DNA of 64,000 nucleotides, from positions 11,093,937-11,157,936 of the forward strand of contig JAXIVH010000008.1 of assembly GCA_036785325.1 (NCBI GenBank), in the 5' to 3' direction. Each line of letters starts with the position of its first letter. Position 1 is the first letter of the stretch. The notes under the pieces are model-generated. The model saw only the letters and a list, made by a program, of their open reading frames with translations. It was not told where the DNA came from and ran no database searches. This stretch comes from Urophycis tenuis. Lineage: Eukaryota > Chordata > Actinopteri > Gadiformes > Phycidae. Position numbers and translations under genes: made by a program. Below are positions 48,539 through 59,879 of this stretch, piece by piece.

Positions 48539-48789
48539 TTTGTGTGTGTGTATGTGTGTGTGCGTGTGCAGATGTACAGTATGTTAGTTTGTGTGTTTTT
48601 GTATTGATTTCAACAGATAACACTTTTTTACAGGTTTAAGGCTACAATTTTAACTTGGGGCCCTTCTCTTATAATACAGGAAACCAAGAGCTGTTGGAGT
48701 GCAGTACAGCATGGCATAAACTCATCCAACATTACAAGGAAAAGAGTTCTGTCACCAAAGCAGAACATATTTCGGTTGCAGCAAAATAG
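31644..48789 (+). CDS. helz2: Helicase with zinc finger domain 2 (double UPF1-like helicase with RNB ribonuclease domain), 19 coding exons
   Basis: Exons: 31644-33016, 36047-36233, 36377-36484, 37480-38003, 38258-38893, 39091-39886, 40054-40129, 40308-43698, 43863-43948, 44444-44581, 44675-44830, 44986-45130, 45758-45889, 45970-46162, 46886-47032, 47177-47386, 47873-48029, 48287-48454, 48680-48789. Total is 8,733 nt, 2,910 aa; all phases agree. An in-frame TAA at 31623 fixes the ATG. The N-terminus has three tandem Cys-rich modules (CCCH-like fingers near 68-88, 203-224, 338-358), a C2H2 finger (406-428) and a last CCCH finger (456-472). Helicase 1 has GPFGTGKT (about 910), DEAS (about 1037), NYRST and NTAMTRAQ (about 1268). 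The RNB domain has DPENAKDLDDA (Asp 1615, 1621, 1623, 1624, all four catalytic positions kept) and SPIRRYID. Helicase 2 has GPPGTGKT (about 2436), DECA (about 2626), LDTQYRM and NVGITRAKE. Known: mammalian HELZ2 is an interferon-induced nuclear-receptor coactivator, reported to have 3'-5' exoribonuclease activity. The intron after 44830 starts with GC. Confidence 0.95.
33480..33516. repeat. (AT)n at the left end of the foldback element
   Basis: About 18 AT units in helz2 intron 1. With the tract at 35931-36001 it suggests that the foldback element inserted into a TA microsatellite. Confidence 0.9.
33516..35932. mobile_element. Large foldback (inverted-repeat) element in helz2 intron 1
   Basis: The two halves are near-exact inverted copies. 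The outer arms start atggcatgccattcaggaaa and end tttcctgaacggcatgccat. Each arm carries an array of about 20-bp units built on tgaatatattgaatgaa/ tgaatatatggagtgaa (33540-34065 and, inverted, 35328-35908), then unique arm sequence (34066-34260 and 35105-35327), then inner arm (34450-34718 and 34836-35095). The centre is near 34719-34835. The left half has about 190 extra bases (about 34260-34450). There is no transposase. Structure fits a foldback-type DNA element; family unknown. Confidence 0.9.
35931..36001. repeat. (TA)n at the right end of the foldback element
   Basis: About 34 TA units, ending 45 bases before the acceptor of helz2 exon 2 (36046). Confidence 0.9.
44339..44374. repeat. 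(AT)n and (AC)n in helz2 intron 9
   Basis: AT units followed by a short acacacacacat run, about 70 bases before the exon at 44444. Confidence 0.85.
46349..46551 (+). mobile_element. tRNA-derived SINE in helz2 intron 14
   Basis: The body 46357-46543 is flanked by taatgact (46349-46356 and 46544-46551). It has the head ggcagcatcagctcagtggg, the B-box-like ggttcgatcccc and the tail gtctgctaaatgcccc. It is the best-kept of the three copies in the window. Confidence 0.85.
48480..48570. repeat. (TG)n in helz2 intron 18
   Basis: About 27 TG units, then a short T run and more TG, between the last two coding exons. It starts 26 bases after the donor at 48454. Confidence 0.9.
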
Positions 48790-49155
48790 CTGATTTCGTG
48801 TTATATCCCGGATATTGAAGTTTGCCTGCCTCACCCAGAATCAGACAAGTTGTTTCCTTTTGAATTCATCATTGTGCGGGAAGGGGAATACATTTAATTA
48901 CCTTCCAAAGAAATCCAATTTGTTCCGAAAAATAGCTTATTCAAAACAGGTGCCAATAACTACAGAACAAGTTTGTACCTGTGATGTAACTTTGGTGGAA
49001 TACGTGGAGGATAATCGCGGATCCGATGTGTTTCTATGTTTAAACGTGATATAGTAGACAAACTACATCACATCATTCTACATCATGTTGTGTTGTTACT
49101 AGCCCTGGTTTTGAATAAGCAACTATTCAGAATACATTGGAAATCTTTGGATACA

Positions 49156-49185
49156 ATACGATATGATACTGGTATCATATCGTAT
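49156..49185. other. Short perfect palindrome in the helz2 3' region
   Basis: Arms atacgatatgatac and gtatcatatcgtat (14 bp each) separated by tg, about 370 bases after the helz2 stop. If transcribed in the 3' UTR it would form a stem-loop. Confidence 0.8.
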
Positions 49186-49261
49186 CTTTACCTTGGATGG
49201 ATTTTGCTAGCTGGACAGTTGTATATACAATTTGTAGTCTTTATCGTATCTCTTTATGGTT

Positions 49262-49710
49262 GTTGATTTTTATTTTTATAATGCTGATTTATTTGAAATG
49301 TTTTTGTATACATCTTTTTTAGTGAACTTTTTTTTCAGTCACTTACTTAATAAAATTACAATATATCTAAATTCTACTTCAGTAAAACTCTTCAGTACAA
49401 GTCTTAATATTCAATGACCATGGCACATGTTGCATGGATTGTTGATAATGGTTGTTTACAGTTTTATAATGCCTATTTAATGGAAATGTTTTTGTTTACA
49501 TCTTTTTTTTTCTTCTCGCGATTCAGTGAAAAAAATGCATTTTGATTTAATCCTTGTTTCCTCAGGGGCAAGTTGAATAATGCATTTGAATGGATTTATT
49601 TGTGCTGTGGATTCATGTTTTCAATGGGACTACTTTTAAAAAATGTAAATTCTACTTCAGTAAGACTAAGTAAGTTTTAATATTCAATGGCCATGGCACA
49701 TGGTGCATAC
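49262..49710. repeat. Imperfect direct duplication in the helz2 3' region
   Basis: Two neighbouring units share aatgtttttgtatacatctttt / aatgtttttgtttacatctttt, then attctacttcagtaa, then ttaatattcaatg-ccatggcacatg. The units are 49262-49440 and about 49441-49710. A possible polyadenylation signal (aataaa near 49348) lies in the first unit. Confidence 0.7.
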
Positions 49711-50219
49711 TACTGTTATTTTGTTGTATTTTGTTAATCTTTTTCATATTTGATAATACAGTTCATATATATGCATTTTACTCATCCTTATTAATTATTA
49801 AGATTATTTTAGTGTATATATGTCTCCTTGTTGTTTAATTGAAACACAGCCCATCAGGCACGATGGACTGGTTACTTCTAACTGGCCCTCATATCTACCT
49901 TATTGTTTTCCAAGACATATTTGAGACACTGTGTAGAAGGGCTATTATGGGACCCACCCCAACACGAGCTCATCTTGTGCAAACTGTGACAGCTCCTTAG
50001 ACTTGTCGACAGCTTGTTCTCGTGGTTTCTTGCAAACCTTGTAGGAATCATGTCTCAATAAATTGAATTCGTTGTATAGTGATTGTTTAATTACCTGGAT
50101 ATTAAATGACTGTGTTTACAGGTTCACTGTTAGCAGGGGCGGACATACATTACCTTTACCATCACACACCTTGCACAGTCCAAATAACCACTATATTTTT
50201 AAATACTTTTAAGCATGCA

Positions 50220-50685
50220 TGGCAGAATCCCAGAGACGTTAGACTGCTGAGATTGGCTCGGACATACCTTTCTGCGACCGTGCACAGCTATGGACATGCT
50301 CGTTGACTTCCTCTTCCTCGCTTGCCCTTGGGGGAATTCCATCAAGCCGTTACATCGGTCTGAAAAACACAAGTGAACTTGGTCACTCAATAGGTGAATA
50401 TCCCCCACAATGCATTGCAGCTGTGCCATACACATTCATGCTCTTCAACATAAGGAAGTTATGTCCGTTCCTCACCCAGAAGGCATTTTGGCGCAGGCTT
50501 TTGTCATCTCGTGTCTAGTCTTCTGCAACTCCCTTTTGGCTGATCTGCCAGTGCCATTCATCCTGTGCAGCTCATCCAGAATGCGGCAGCCATGCTGGTC
50601 TTCAACCTATCCAAGTTCTCCCACACTGCAGCACTCCTCCGTACCCGGCAGTGGTTGCCAGTGTCAAATTTATGTTCTGTGAGAA
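50220..50685 (+). mobile_element. L2-like LINE reverse transcriptase fragment
   Basis: In shifted frames: FNIRKLCPFLTQKAF at about 50440-50490, then CNSLLADLPV and QHSSVPGSGCQC. These match the thumb and post-RT part of the same LINE family as 17890-20455 (RKLRPFLT..., CNSLLAGLP...). It is short and broken by frameshifts. Confidence 0.65.
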
Positions 50686-50689
50686 ACAA

Positions 50690-51425
50690 TGGAAGAGTTA
50701 CCCTAATACTCACCAGGGCATGATCAGAAATAATAATTGGGTCATGTTTACAATCTGTAATACCACTCAACAAATAGGGGTCAACCAAAAAAAATCTATC
50801 CTGGAAAATGACTTGTGTACATTATACATTACATTACATAGAGTAATATGAATACTCTCTCTAGGTGGGATGCTTAAATCTCCATGGGTCTATAAATTTA
50901 TGTATATCTATGAAGGACTGGATTGTTTGCACAGATTTAGACGGTCTTGGTAGAGCGATCCCAGGTAGAATCCATCACCAGGTTGTAATCCGCAGATATA
51001 ATCAAGTGATGACTATCCAGATTAGGGATGGCATCTATTTAAAAAAATGATCATCATCAAAGTTTGGGCGATAAATATCAACCAATATTAAGCAAAGTTG
51101 AAACAGCTCTTCCACAACCATCACATATCTGCCATTTGGGTCCAAGATGGCATCTGATACAATGAAAGGAATATTTATAGTGTAGCTACTCCTCTACCGT
51201 TACAGTTAAATTGTGAATGCAACATTTGCCCTACCCATTCTTTATGAACCTTTGACTGGTCTCGATTTAGAAGGTGGGTTTCCTGTAGGAAGGCAATACC
51301 AACCCCAAGTTGTTGTAAATGAGAGAGAACCCTCTTCTCTTGATTGCCTGATTCAGGCCCTTCACATAATTTTCACGTCATCTTTACCTGGAACAAGATG
51401 TGAATTACTCTGTCATTAGAACTCT
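50690..51425 (-). mobile_element. L1/Tx1-type LINE endonuclease fragment, minus strand
   Basis: Read on the minus strand: QLGVGIAFLQETHL (about 51255-51315) followed by DYNLVMDSTWDRS (about 50955-51005) and PIIISDHALVSIRV (about 50700-50745). These are the ET, N-x-D and SDH motifs of the apurinic-type endonuclease of L1/Tx1 LINEs. Stops interrupt it, and it ends in the L2-like fragment. Confidence 0.7.
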
Positions 51426-51429
51426 TCGA

Positions 51430-53400
51430 TCCAAAAATATCAGCGTCTACCCCATTTAGATGATACAAAAAGCCAAGTAGGTGCACAAACTATTTAAAAA
51501 AACAAATACTACATCAAAACTACTACATATAAACACATAAACAAGCCTTAAGAAGGCTGTCCCCCCCAGAAAACTTAAAACTAACCTGCATTTGCATGCC
51601 ACCCGCAATGATGAAGACCTTTTTCAACCATTGATGAACCTCTCCAACAGTGTATGAAATGACCTGTGATATCCTTTCACATCATTGAAACCATGATACC
51701 CATAGGCCATAGAAAGTCAATGCAATAGTTTAAGATAACTTCAGCATTAAAATGCATTTTGATAACATTTTAGGATAGAAATTTGCACATTATTTTCATA
51801 ATCTTCATTCAGTGACTAGTGAAGCATAATGTTGACTTTGTTAGTTAATGTGACATTTTCTAGCGTTATTGTAAAATGTTTCTGAAAGTGATTGAAGAAT
51901 TGTGGGCTCACTAACATTGGTCTTATTCTCTACACAGTTAACAGGTAAATACAGCATAGTTGACAAGAATGCTTTGCTACAGGTCGAAGTTGCTAGATGA
52001 ACACACACATACACACTCCCTTTTGCCTTCAAAGATGCCTTAATTCCTTGTTGCATAGATTCAACAAGGTCACTCTAGAAACTGAGTGACACTACAAAAT
52101 GTACTGGCCGTGTTTAAAATGTTATTCTCGGCTCTTGTTTGTCACATTCCCTGCATTTAAGATGTGTCCAATACATCAAAAACAGCTTAGGGTCATCCTT
52201 GCCTATTAGGGTCAGATGCACCTGGCTCAGAGCAGTCTGTGAATCTCATGAGTAAATAATTATAGTCAACACAATCATTATGTTACAATACAATTTTATA
52301 CATATAAGACTAGGCCTACTTAAAAAAAAAAAAAAAGAAAAAAAAAAGTATTTGCCATTTACTTATTCTACATTTTGTATAAACTAGGAAATAATGGTAA
52401 TACAGAAAAGAATGAAGCCGAGTAGGTTAAATACAGGGTAAATTGAAAGACGTGTGGGAGCATAGAGGTAGACGTCTGTGTGAGAGGCTCCCCCTCCCGT
52501 GAGACAAGATGGCAAAGATGGATGTGAACCTCAGGCTGAAAGACTTTCTGAGAAAAAAAAGAAGCTGTATAACGGTTGTATCACCACAAGATGGCGCTAG
52601 AGTGTAACACTAGTGTAATCATTTTGCTGTGCAACGGACGCAGGGCCACAAGGTAGATCAAGAGTGTAAGCTTTTTATTGTAAATTATGTAGCGAACCCG
52701 GTGAACCTAACCTCATTTGATTCTCTTGTTTGTGCTTATTGAGTTTTTGCATACATAATGGTAAACTACATTCATCGACCCATGCTGTAGCCTATGTTAT
52801 ATAGTATATTGATAATTCATATATAGGGGGCCTATATGTCTTTATTTGCACTTCGGTAGGCCTATGCATTTGTAGATGGAGATTTATTTTGATTGAACAG
52901 TGTGCAGTTGTATCGTATTCGTTTTGAATACCAACATTCTTTGAAGGAGGGAATGCTTTATTTTGTTATCGAACAACGTCCAAAAACGAAACATTGATGT
53001 ATTTAAGAATTCATGTATTCTTTGATTTTATTTCTTTGACTTTCAAAATCTTTGGTGTTCGTCCAATACATTTAATTGTATAGTTATGAGTGTAAGTGAT
53101 GCTGCACATTTGATAATAAACGACTTGACACTTGCAGTCACACACTGCGGTCACGCTATCTACGCTTCAAAACTCGAGTGCGCGTCTACATCGGTTTTAC
53201 GGTAAAGCTTGTGAGCGGCTGCATAGTGCATTTAAGTCCTCGTACATCTCATTTGTTGAAATACATCTGTCATTGCTTTGTTGTTGTTGTTGTTTTACTA
53301 CATAAAACAAACAAAAAAATATTGAAGCACCACCAATAGCCCATACAGATTAAATTCTGCATAAACAGATTATAAAACATCATAAACAACACAAATCAAA
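51430..53400. other. Intergenic, no gene recognised
   Basis: AT-rich sequence with an A-rich run (52322-52348). A short GC-richer part (52480-52650) contains two copies of acaagatgg but no usable frame. No RNA gene is seen. Confidence 0.45.
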
Positions 53401-53414
53401 TCAAGTACAAATGT

Positions 53415-54135
53415 TATGGCTATGCAAGCAGTTTTTAAAAATTTATTAGAAATAATTGTCAAATTGTTTTCAGAACTCTCCACTGCATTCTTGTTCTACA
53501 TCTCCTCAGGTACCTATGTATACATTTTGAAGTCTTTTGACTGTGCCATTTTCTAATAATCCCATGCTAAAGTCATACCCAATACACATTGTATGGCGAC
53601 ACAAGAAGTTTTGAAAAATTAATTAAAAATAATAATCAAAATGTTTTCAGAACACTCCACTGCATTCTTGTTCTACATATCTTGAGGTATCTCTGTGGAC
53701 ATTTTGAAGTCTTTTGACTGTGCCATTTTTTAGTAATCCCATGCTAAAATCATACCCAACACACATTGTATGGCGACACAAGCATTTTTGAAAAATTTAT
53801 TAAAAATAATAATCAAAATGTTTTCAGAACACTCTACCGCAGTCTTGTTCTACATCTCCTCAGGTACCTATGTATATGTTTTGAAGTATTTTGACTGTGC
53901 CATTTTCTAGTAATCCCATGCTAAAGTCATACCCAATACACATTGTATGGCGACACAAGCACTTTTGAAAAATTAATTAAAAATAATAATCAAAATGTTT
54001 TCAGAACACTCCACTGCATTCTTGTTCTAAATTTCCTCAGGTACCTATGTACACATTTTGAAGTCTTTTGACTGTGCCATTTTTTAGTAATCCCATGCTA
54101 AAGTCATACCCAACACACATTGTATGGCGACACAA
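53415..54135. repeat. 177-bp tandem repeat, about four copies
   Basis: The phrase tggcgacacaag (or tggctatgcaag in the first copy) recurs at 53417, 53594, 53771, 53948 and 54125, an exact 177-base spacing each time. Each unit also has gttttcagaacactccactgc and gtcttttgactgtgccattt. Its right edge abuts the reverse transcriptase fragment at about 54140. Confidence 0.9.
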
Positions 54136-54830
54136 GCACTGCTGAAGCTTCTTGGTAGGCCCAACCACCTGCGAAGGAAGCTACTTACCTTACGCTCAAA
54201 GCCCTCAACGGTTGTTAGTGGGACATCGTAGACCAGTAGTGGCCAGAGGAGGCGTGGCAGGATGCCATGCTGATATATCCATGCTTTATACTTACCTGGC
54301 AGCCCTGACTTATCCACCGCCACTAGCCAGTTTCCCAGTTCTCTGCTGGTCGCCTTGAGCGCTGCTTTGTCCCTCAGGGTGCCATCAAAGATCTTCTCCA
54401 GGCTCTTCACTGGCTCCTCTGAAACCGATGGAATCTGGACACCTCCCAGCGAGAACCGGAACTTGTCTGTAACCTTCCCCTTCTTCACCACCAGGGAACG
54501 GGACTTAGCAGGCTTAAAGCCCATACGCGCCAGTTAATGAGCCGCTCAAGGCCTTGGAGAACCCACCTACAGCCTGGAACTGATGTTGTAGTAACTGTCA
54601 GGTCATCCATAAAAGCTCTGATGGGAGGCTGCCGCACACATGACTTGGTGAGCGGTCCTCTGCACTCCACCTTCGCTGACTTAACAAGCATGTTCATGGC
54701 CAAAGCAAACAAAATCACTGAGACTGTACATCCAGTGATTATGCCTTTCTCCAGCCGATGTGATGCTGATGTTACTGTTCCCGAGGTGACTCTCAAACTG
54801 AAACACTTATCAGGGTAAATGAAATATGCA
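54084..54830 (-). pseudogene. Frameshifted reverse transcriptase fragment with FMDD box
   Basis: On the minus strand, 54796 down to about 54525 reads LEKGIITGCTVSVILF and then the catalytic box AFMDDLTVTT. The frame then shifts near 54510-54525 and continues as MGFKPAKSRSLVVKKGKV, FDGTLRD and PRLLWPLLVYDVP. Together they form a reverse transcriptase palm and thumb of a non-LTR type found widely in fish genomes. Both ends are missing. The 177-bp array follows directly on the 3' side and may have been part of the element's tail. Confidence 0.7.
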
Positions 54831-54959
54831 TCTCAATCATTAGCCATCATTAGCCTCAATGATGATTACTATGTATGCATATAGGTTCTCACTTTTTTCA
54901 CCTGATCTGACTTTAAGAGCTCGCATATAATCTAATCTTGTTAAGGTAAATCTATTTAT

Positions 54960-55070
54960 TGTTTATTGTCTATAGTCAGGTTTTTATTGCACTCATTGTA
55001 CTGCTGGTCACTGTGGATTTCTCCTAAGGGGGATTAATAAAGGAATATCTTATCTTATCTTATCTTAGTC
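54960..55070 (+). mobile_element. LINE 3' end with (TATCT)n tail
   Basis: It contains gtactgctggtcactgtgga and gggggattaataaaggaata followed by tcttatcttatctta. It is the plus-strand counterpart of 19943-20092. Confidence 0.65.
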
Positions 55071-55574
55071 ACACAACACTGCCTCCACAGCTTGTTATGT
55101 TCTCTTAATATCATACTAAAAGGAAAACATGCATACCCCCTCTTACATCCACACCCCATTTTGACTACCACACTCACCCAGTGTTGTAGAATTGCAACAA
55201 ATATAACAAACAATCTAAATGAAATTTGATTAATCTATTCCAGAGTAACTACATATGTACATGTTCTATACATTGTAATAACAACAAAAAATATATAAAA
55301 GACATTGTTGGCTGTCATTGTCATGTAATTAAGCTCTTTCTTCATATTTTTTCTCACACTGTTGTTCTACTATTTATCACCATTGTTCCTAAACTATACA
55401 ATTCTGTGAGGCCTTTCATGTTAATTCAGGTCCAATTTATGTTCATACTCTTGTTGTCCATATTTATATTATATGTATATTCTATATTACAGATAAATAT
55501 TCCTTTCATATTTAACAACAGGCACTCTACCCTTACTTTTGTGTGTGAGTGTGTATATACTAAGCTAGATGTCT

Positions 55575-55605
55575 AAAATTTCCCACTGGGATTAATAAAG
55601 TATCC

Positions 55606-55670
<65 letters not shown>

Positions 55671-55711
55671 CCTACCTACCTACCTACCTACCTACCTACC
55701 TACCTACCTAC

Positions 55712-55793
<82 letters not shown>

Positions 55794-55803
55794 CTCTATC
55801 TTT
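55575..55803. repeat. (ATCT)n / (ACCT)n microsatellite after a LINE-type tail
   Basis: The tail cactgggattaataaagtat leads into about 47 tetranucleotide units: (ATCT)n, then (ACCT)n (about 55670-55713), then (ATCT)n again. The switch to ACCT and back suggests spread of one base change inside the array. Confidence 0.9.
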
Positions 55804-56167
55804 ATAAAGGCACTTTGCATAGGCTACATGCAAATTAGCCTAAGTGTAAAAAAATATCAATGAAACAGGAACAGAATTGTCAGCTCTAAAAGTTTTCATT
55901 CTCAGATCACCCGAAAAAACACCAACCATAACGTTGTATGAAGGTATACAATACAACCACAGGAGAACGTTGTGGTTCTGTGGTTCCCAAAACGTTAGGG
56001 GAACCGTTAGGCTTTGTTAGGTTCCTGCATAACCAGAGTGGACGTTCTCTAAACATTAGTTCTTAGTTCTAACCCTAACCCTAATCTTTAGAGAACCAAA
56101 TGCTAACGTCCTCTATACGTTAGGTGTTACTACGGAGAGACGTACTTTTTATTTGATATTTCAATAT

Positions 56168-56966
56168 GTATGTATCAGTGGCGGCTGGCCCATAGAGGGC
56201 GATAGGGCACCGCCCCCCTTGACCCACAATAAATAAATAAATAAAACTAGTAATAATAATAAATAGTAATAGTAGTAGTAATAGTAGTAATAATAATAAA
56301 TTATACAAATTGTTAATATTTGTGTGTTTGAAATATGACTTTACCCAGTAATATGTGTAAAATATGATAGAAAATCATCTGTACAAAATGTAGGCCTATG
56401 CTTTTCCTAAACGTCCCGTGTCCCATGCTTCAACAGCTCTGGGGCGATGGAGAAATCGCCCCAAGGAGGCGGGTCTGTGTAACTGTTTACTAATTTAAGA
56501 TGTGAACGCATGACATTAAATTTGGCCAATCAGCGTCCTCGAGAATCCAAGCAGATATGGGCGATCACTTTATCGCCCCAAGCGAGTGAATTCTGGTCAG
56601 GGCGAGTCTGTATATAGTTGTATATAGTTGACCTTAGTATTTTTTTAGTCCTTAATTTTCACTACCTATTAATCTGCTGATTATTTTCTTGATTGTTTAG
56701 TATATAAAATGTTTACTGTAATTTCATAGAGCCCAAAGTGACTACAAATTCAATTTCAAATGAAAAAATGGAAAGCTTGTGCTTGTGCAATGTTGTTTAT
56801 GTTTTGTGTTAGAATGCCTCAACTTTTTAATATTGGCATTATATAATTATTGACTATTTCACGGAGCACTCGTTTCCTGTAGTTTGTGTTCAATGTATTA
56901 TTATATTGACTGAATATGGCACAGCCCCACCTAGAATATTCTTCACCAGCAGCCACTGATATATAG
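56168..56966. mobile_element. Non-autonomous hAT element, 783 bp, copy 2
   Basis: The body 56176-56958 starts CAGTGGCGGCTGG and ends CCAGCAGCCACTG. It is closely similar to copy 1 (18159-19319) but lacks about 350 internal bases and has an added (TAG/TAA)n stretch. The flanks gtatgtat and atatatag agree at only 5 of 8 places, so the target duplication is not clear. Confidence 0.8.
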
Positions 56967-57210
56967 TTTATTACGATGCGCTGCTATGGCAATGGCTCAT
57001 GCAACCACAAAGCTCATTTAGCGTTTCCAACAGACTTTTCTTGTTTACTTTTGTTTACTTTCTTGTCCTTTTTTATAGAGAACGACGCCATCCGCGATCG
57101 ATAGAGAACTCCCACGTTCCCACGCTACTTCATGACATCATCAAACTACTGTTATTGTTTGGGTTGAGTGACCTCTAGCGGCAGACAGGTACTTTTATAC
57201 CTTTAAATAT

Positions 57211-57478
57211 ACATCGACACCCCGTGTTCTTTTTTGAATGGACTCGCCCGGGACTGGAAACCTCCCCTCCCCTCATCGTCAACTGTGAACATTTTGTACT
57301 AATGCGTGTGTTTTTCCGTCCCAGAACATAGGCTGAAACGTTATGATGGCTACACTGTAAGTGTTGCTTCCATTGACAACATGTTGGATTATGTCATAGT
57401 TTGCTTGAATCCTGAAGGGAGGGACTTATTGATAACGCAGGTGACAACATGCGAAGGCGCACTGTGACTGCCCGCAGC
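57211..57478 (+). pseudogene. Decayed duplicate of the stk35 5' end
   Basis: It matches 61278-61545 block by block: accccgtgttctttt, ctcccctcccctca, actttgtactaatg-type, aagggagggac, caggtgacaaca and gcgaaggcgcac. The intact copy's ATG (atggataccgca) reads ttgataacgca here, so the start codon is lost. The similarity stops soon after the first codons. It carries promoter, leader and start only, with no kinase domain. Confidence 0.8.
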
Positions 57479-57769
57479 GAAGTTAGTTAATAAGACATCA
57501 CCGTCGGATCCAGCGGCTTCTTTTTACTCAGTTTCACCCCAGTGTCGAGAGGACGGTTTGCTCATCTACGAGCACTTGCTCTTAAGCACACGGGTTTCAC
57601 TTAGGGACTATCAATACATTTTTGTTTTACACAAAAACATTGTTATTTACATTACCTTCGTCCTGACGTGCTCATATCAGATAATTTTTTTTAACCAAAT
57701 TGGACTGAAGTAGCACACCTATTTCATTATCTAGTGCGTACTCAAATTTTACATTAATATTTAAATTGT

Positions 57770-59875
57770 CACGCCCTCCACTTCCACCTAGCCCAGGCCA
57801 GTCTCTCTCCCCCTTGTGATAACGAGAGTGTGTGCACAGCACCAAGTCACCGCGTCAGCACTACGGTGTGTGTGTGTGTGTGTGTTTAAGGTCTCATTTT
57901 AATGTTTCCGCTCATCATGTATTTTAAGGGTTTAAATGCATGATGAGATTGATGAGCCCACACGTTTTGGTTCCCAAGCTTGGACCATCACAGTACGATC
58001 TGGCCAAGATGACTAACCCAGTGGACACAGAGACCTTCCCCCAAGCCCTTACATATCAAGGCACCATGCTTGGTCAACCACTCTCCAGCCATCGAGGGTA
58101 TTGCCAATATGGGCCAATTTCTTCGCTTAACTTGCACCAACCAAGATGTCCGTCTGAGGAGACAAGAACAGGCCCTCAAGGAAAAAAAATTTACATAAAA
58201 TAATTTCTGGCGGCTCTCACCAGCCTCCTACAACCATTTACCCCTCAGGCACCACCACGACCCCAGCCAGCCTTTGGCCGCACTCATCGGCTTGTGAGCC
58301 GTTTGTTCCTGCGCCCGAGTGGTGTGATTTGGGGATGGGATTTGGGGTTCTGTCATATGTTTGCAGTTTGCAGTTCACGTATAGCTTACCTGCTTGGATT
58401 TCTTAACAGAGCTACACTTGCTTGGGCCTCTGCTGTTTTGGAGTGACTTTCTCCGATGCCAACTTCACTATGGAGATGCGTAAGGTTTTTGAACATCCTG
58501 TCCACGGCAGGGATGCAGCCTCACGATTTTTTCTCTCTTGGCCAGGATTCACGCAGCGCGGCCTCCCTGGTAATTGAGTGCTGGTCGACACTCGCTGCTG
58601 AAAGCAGGTGGGAACGCCTTGGCTCTCCAGGGCGATGCTCTGAGTGAAGCTGTGAAAGACAAGCTGGTGTCCTGCAATGAGCCTCAAGATCTTGACCAAC
58701 TAGTCCTGATTACTTGTCTCTCTCCACCTCCGAGAGGTTCTGAGTCCCGCCAAGTTTCCTTAACTCTGATTTTGAGCCCAGTCAGTCAGGTAGAGCCCGG
58801 CTATCCCTGTAGGAGAGCGCTCATCACCTCAGTGATGGTTTGCCTTTATTGCTGCTAGGGTGGACATCGGGTGGACAGCTTCCTGCCCAGTCTGTCCAGG
58901 CCACTCGGGAAAACGTTTGGCTTGCCAGTAGTGGGATACTGACGAGTCTGTCCCGCTGTCTCATGTCCCCAACTTAATGCTATACCCTCTTGTGGCAAAC
59001 ACAGTCCCTGACTGCTTTTCTGACTGTCTGACTCCGTTGTGGATGAGTTTTTTTAGATCGGGAGGTAGCTAGGCAGATGGGGATTGAGACCGGGCCCTTG
59101 GGACTGGCCCCTGGAGTCAAAAGCACTCAACGGACTTCCTCTTGCACTCATTGAGTATAGAACTGTCCCGTAAGGAGAAGGTTAGTTTTCACATTCTCGA
59201 TTGCTCCCACTCCCTAATAGTGCTCTGTTTCCCTTGGCTGCAGATCCACAACCTGCAGGTGGACAGGACCTCGGGTAAGGTTAGTTCCTGGAGCACCCCT
59301 ATCTCTGACTCCTTGCCCCTGCCTGAGTCTATTGACTTATATATCTATTGACTCTGTTACGCAGAATTACCAAGACGGCGTTCAACACTCCCCTTCGACA
59401 CTTTGAATATCAAGTGATGCCTTTCAGATTAACCAGTTCGGTTTCAAGCCTCGGTCAATGCTGTGAACCGGATTGTTTTTGTTTACATTGAAATCATTCC
59501 GATTTTCTCTCGGTCCCCCTCAGATCCTAAACTGCGCGTTCGCCAGGTTCTTCGATTCAACCCAGCCCAGCGGTTTATTGTGGAGGCGAATGTTTCGGAC
59601 ACCGGGCTCTCTCTCGGCGGCCTCCTATGGACAGGCTTCACCCATGTGCTTTGTTTTTCACTCAAACGTTCAGCTTCATTAAGAAATTATGACATTGGCA
59701 ATAGGGAGTTGCTCGCCATCAAGATGGCTCTGGAGGAGTGGGGACATTGGTTGGAGGGGGTTGACCACCCCTTTGTTGTTTGGACAGATCGCTGGAACTC
59801 AATTTACCTTCAGTCTGCAAAGTGGCTGAACTCACACCAAGCTGGATGGACTGTTTTTCTGTCGTTTTAATTTCA
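57770..59875 (+). mobile_element. Decayed Ty3/gypsy LTR retrotransposon (gag, RT and RNase H remnants)
   Basis: Gag-like pieces lie at about 58250-58860 (for example VFEHPVHGRDAAS and EAVKDKLVS in different frames). A reverse transcriptase piece near 59370-59510 reads AFNTPLRHFEYQVMPF, and where the family has the catalytic Y-x-DD this copy reads YIEI. The RNase H part (59560-59870) has NYDIGNRELLAIKMALEEW and HPFVVWTD. Many stops, gaps and frameshifts show it is dead. Protease and integrase were not seen. LTRs were not defined with confidence. Confidence 0.75.
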
Positions 59876-59879
59876 GAAA

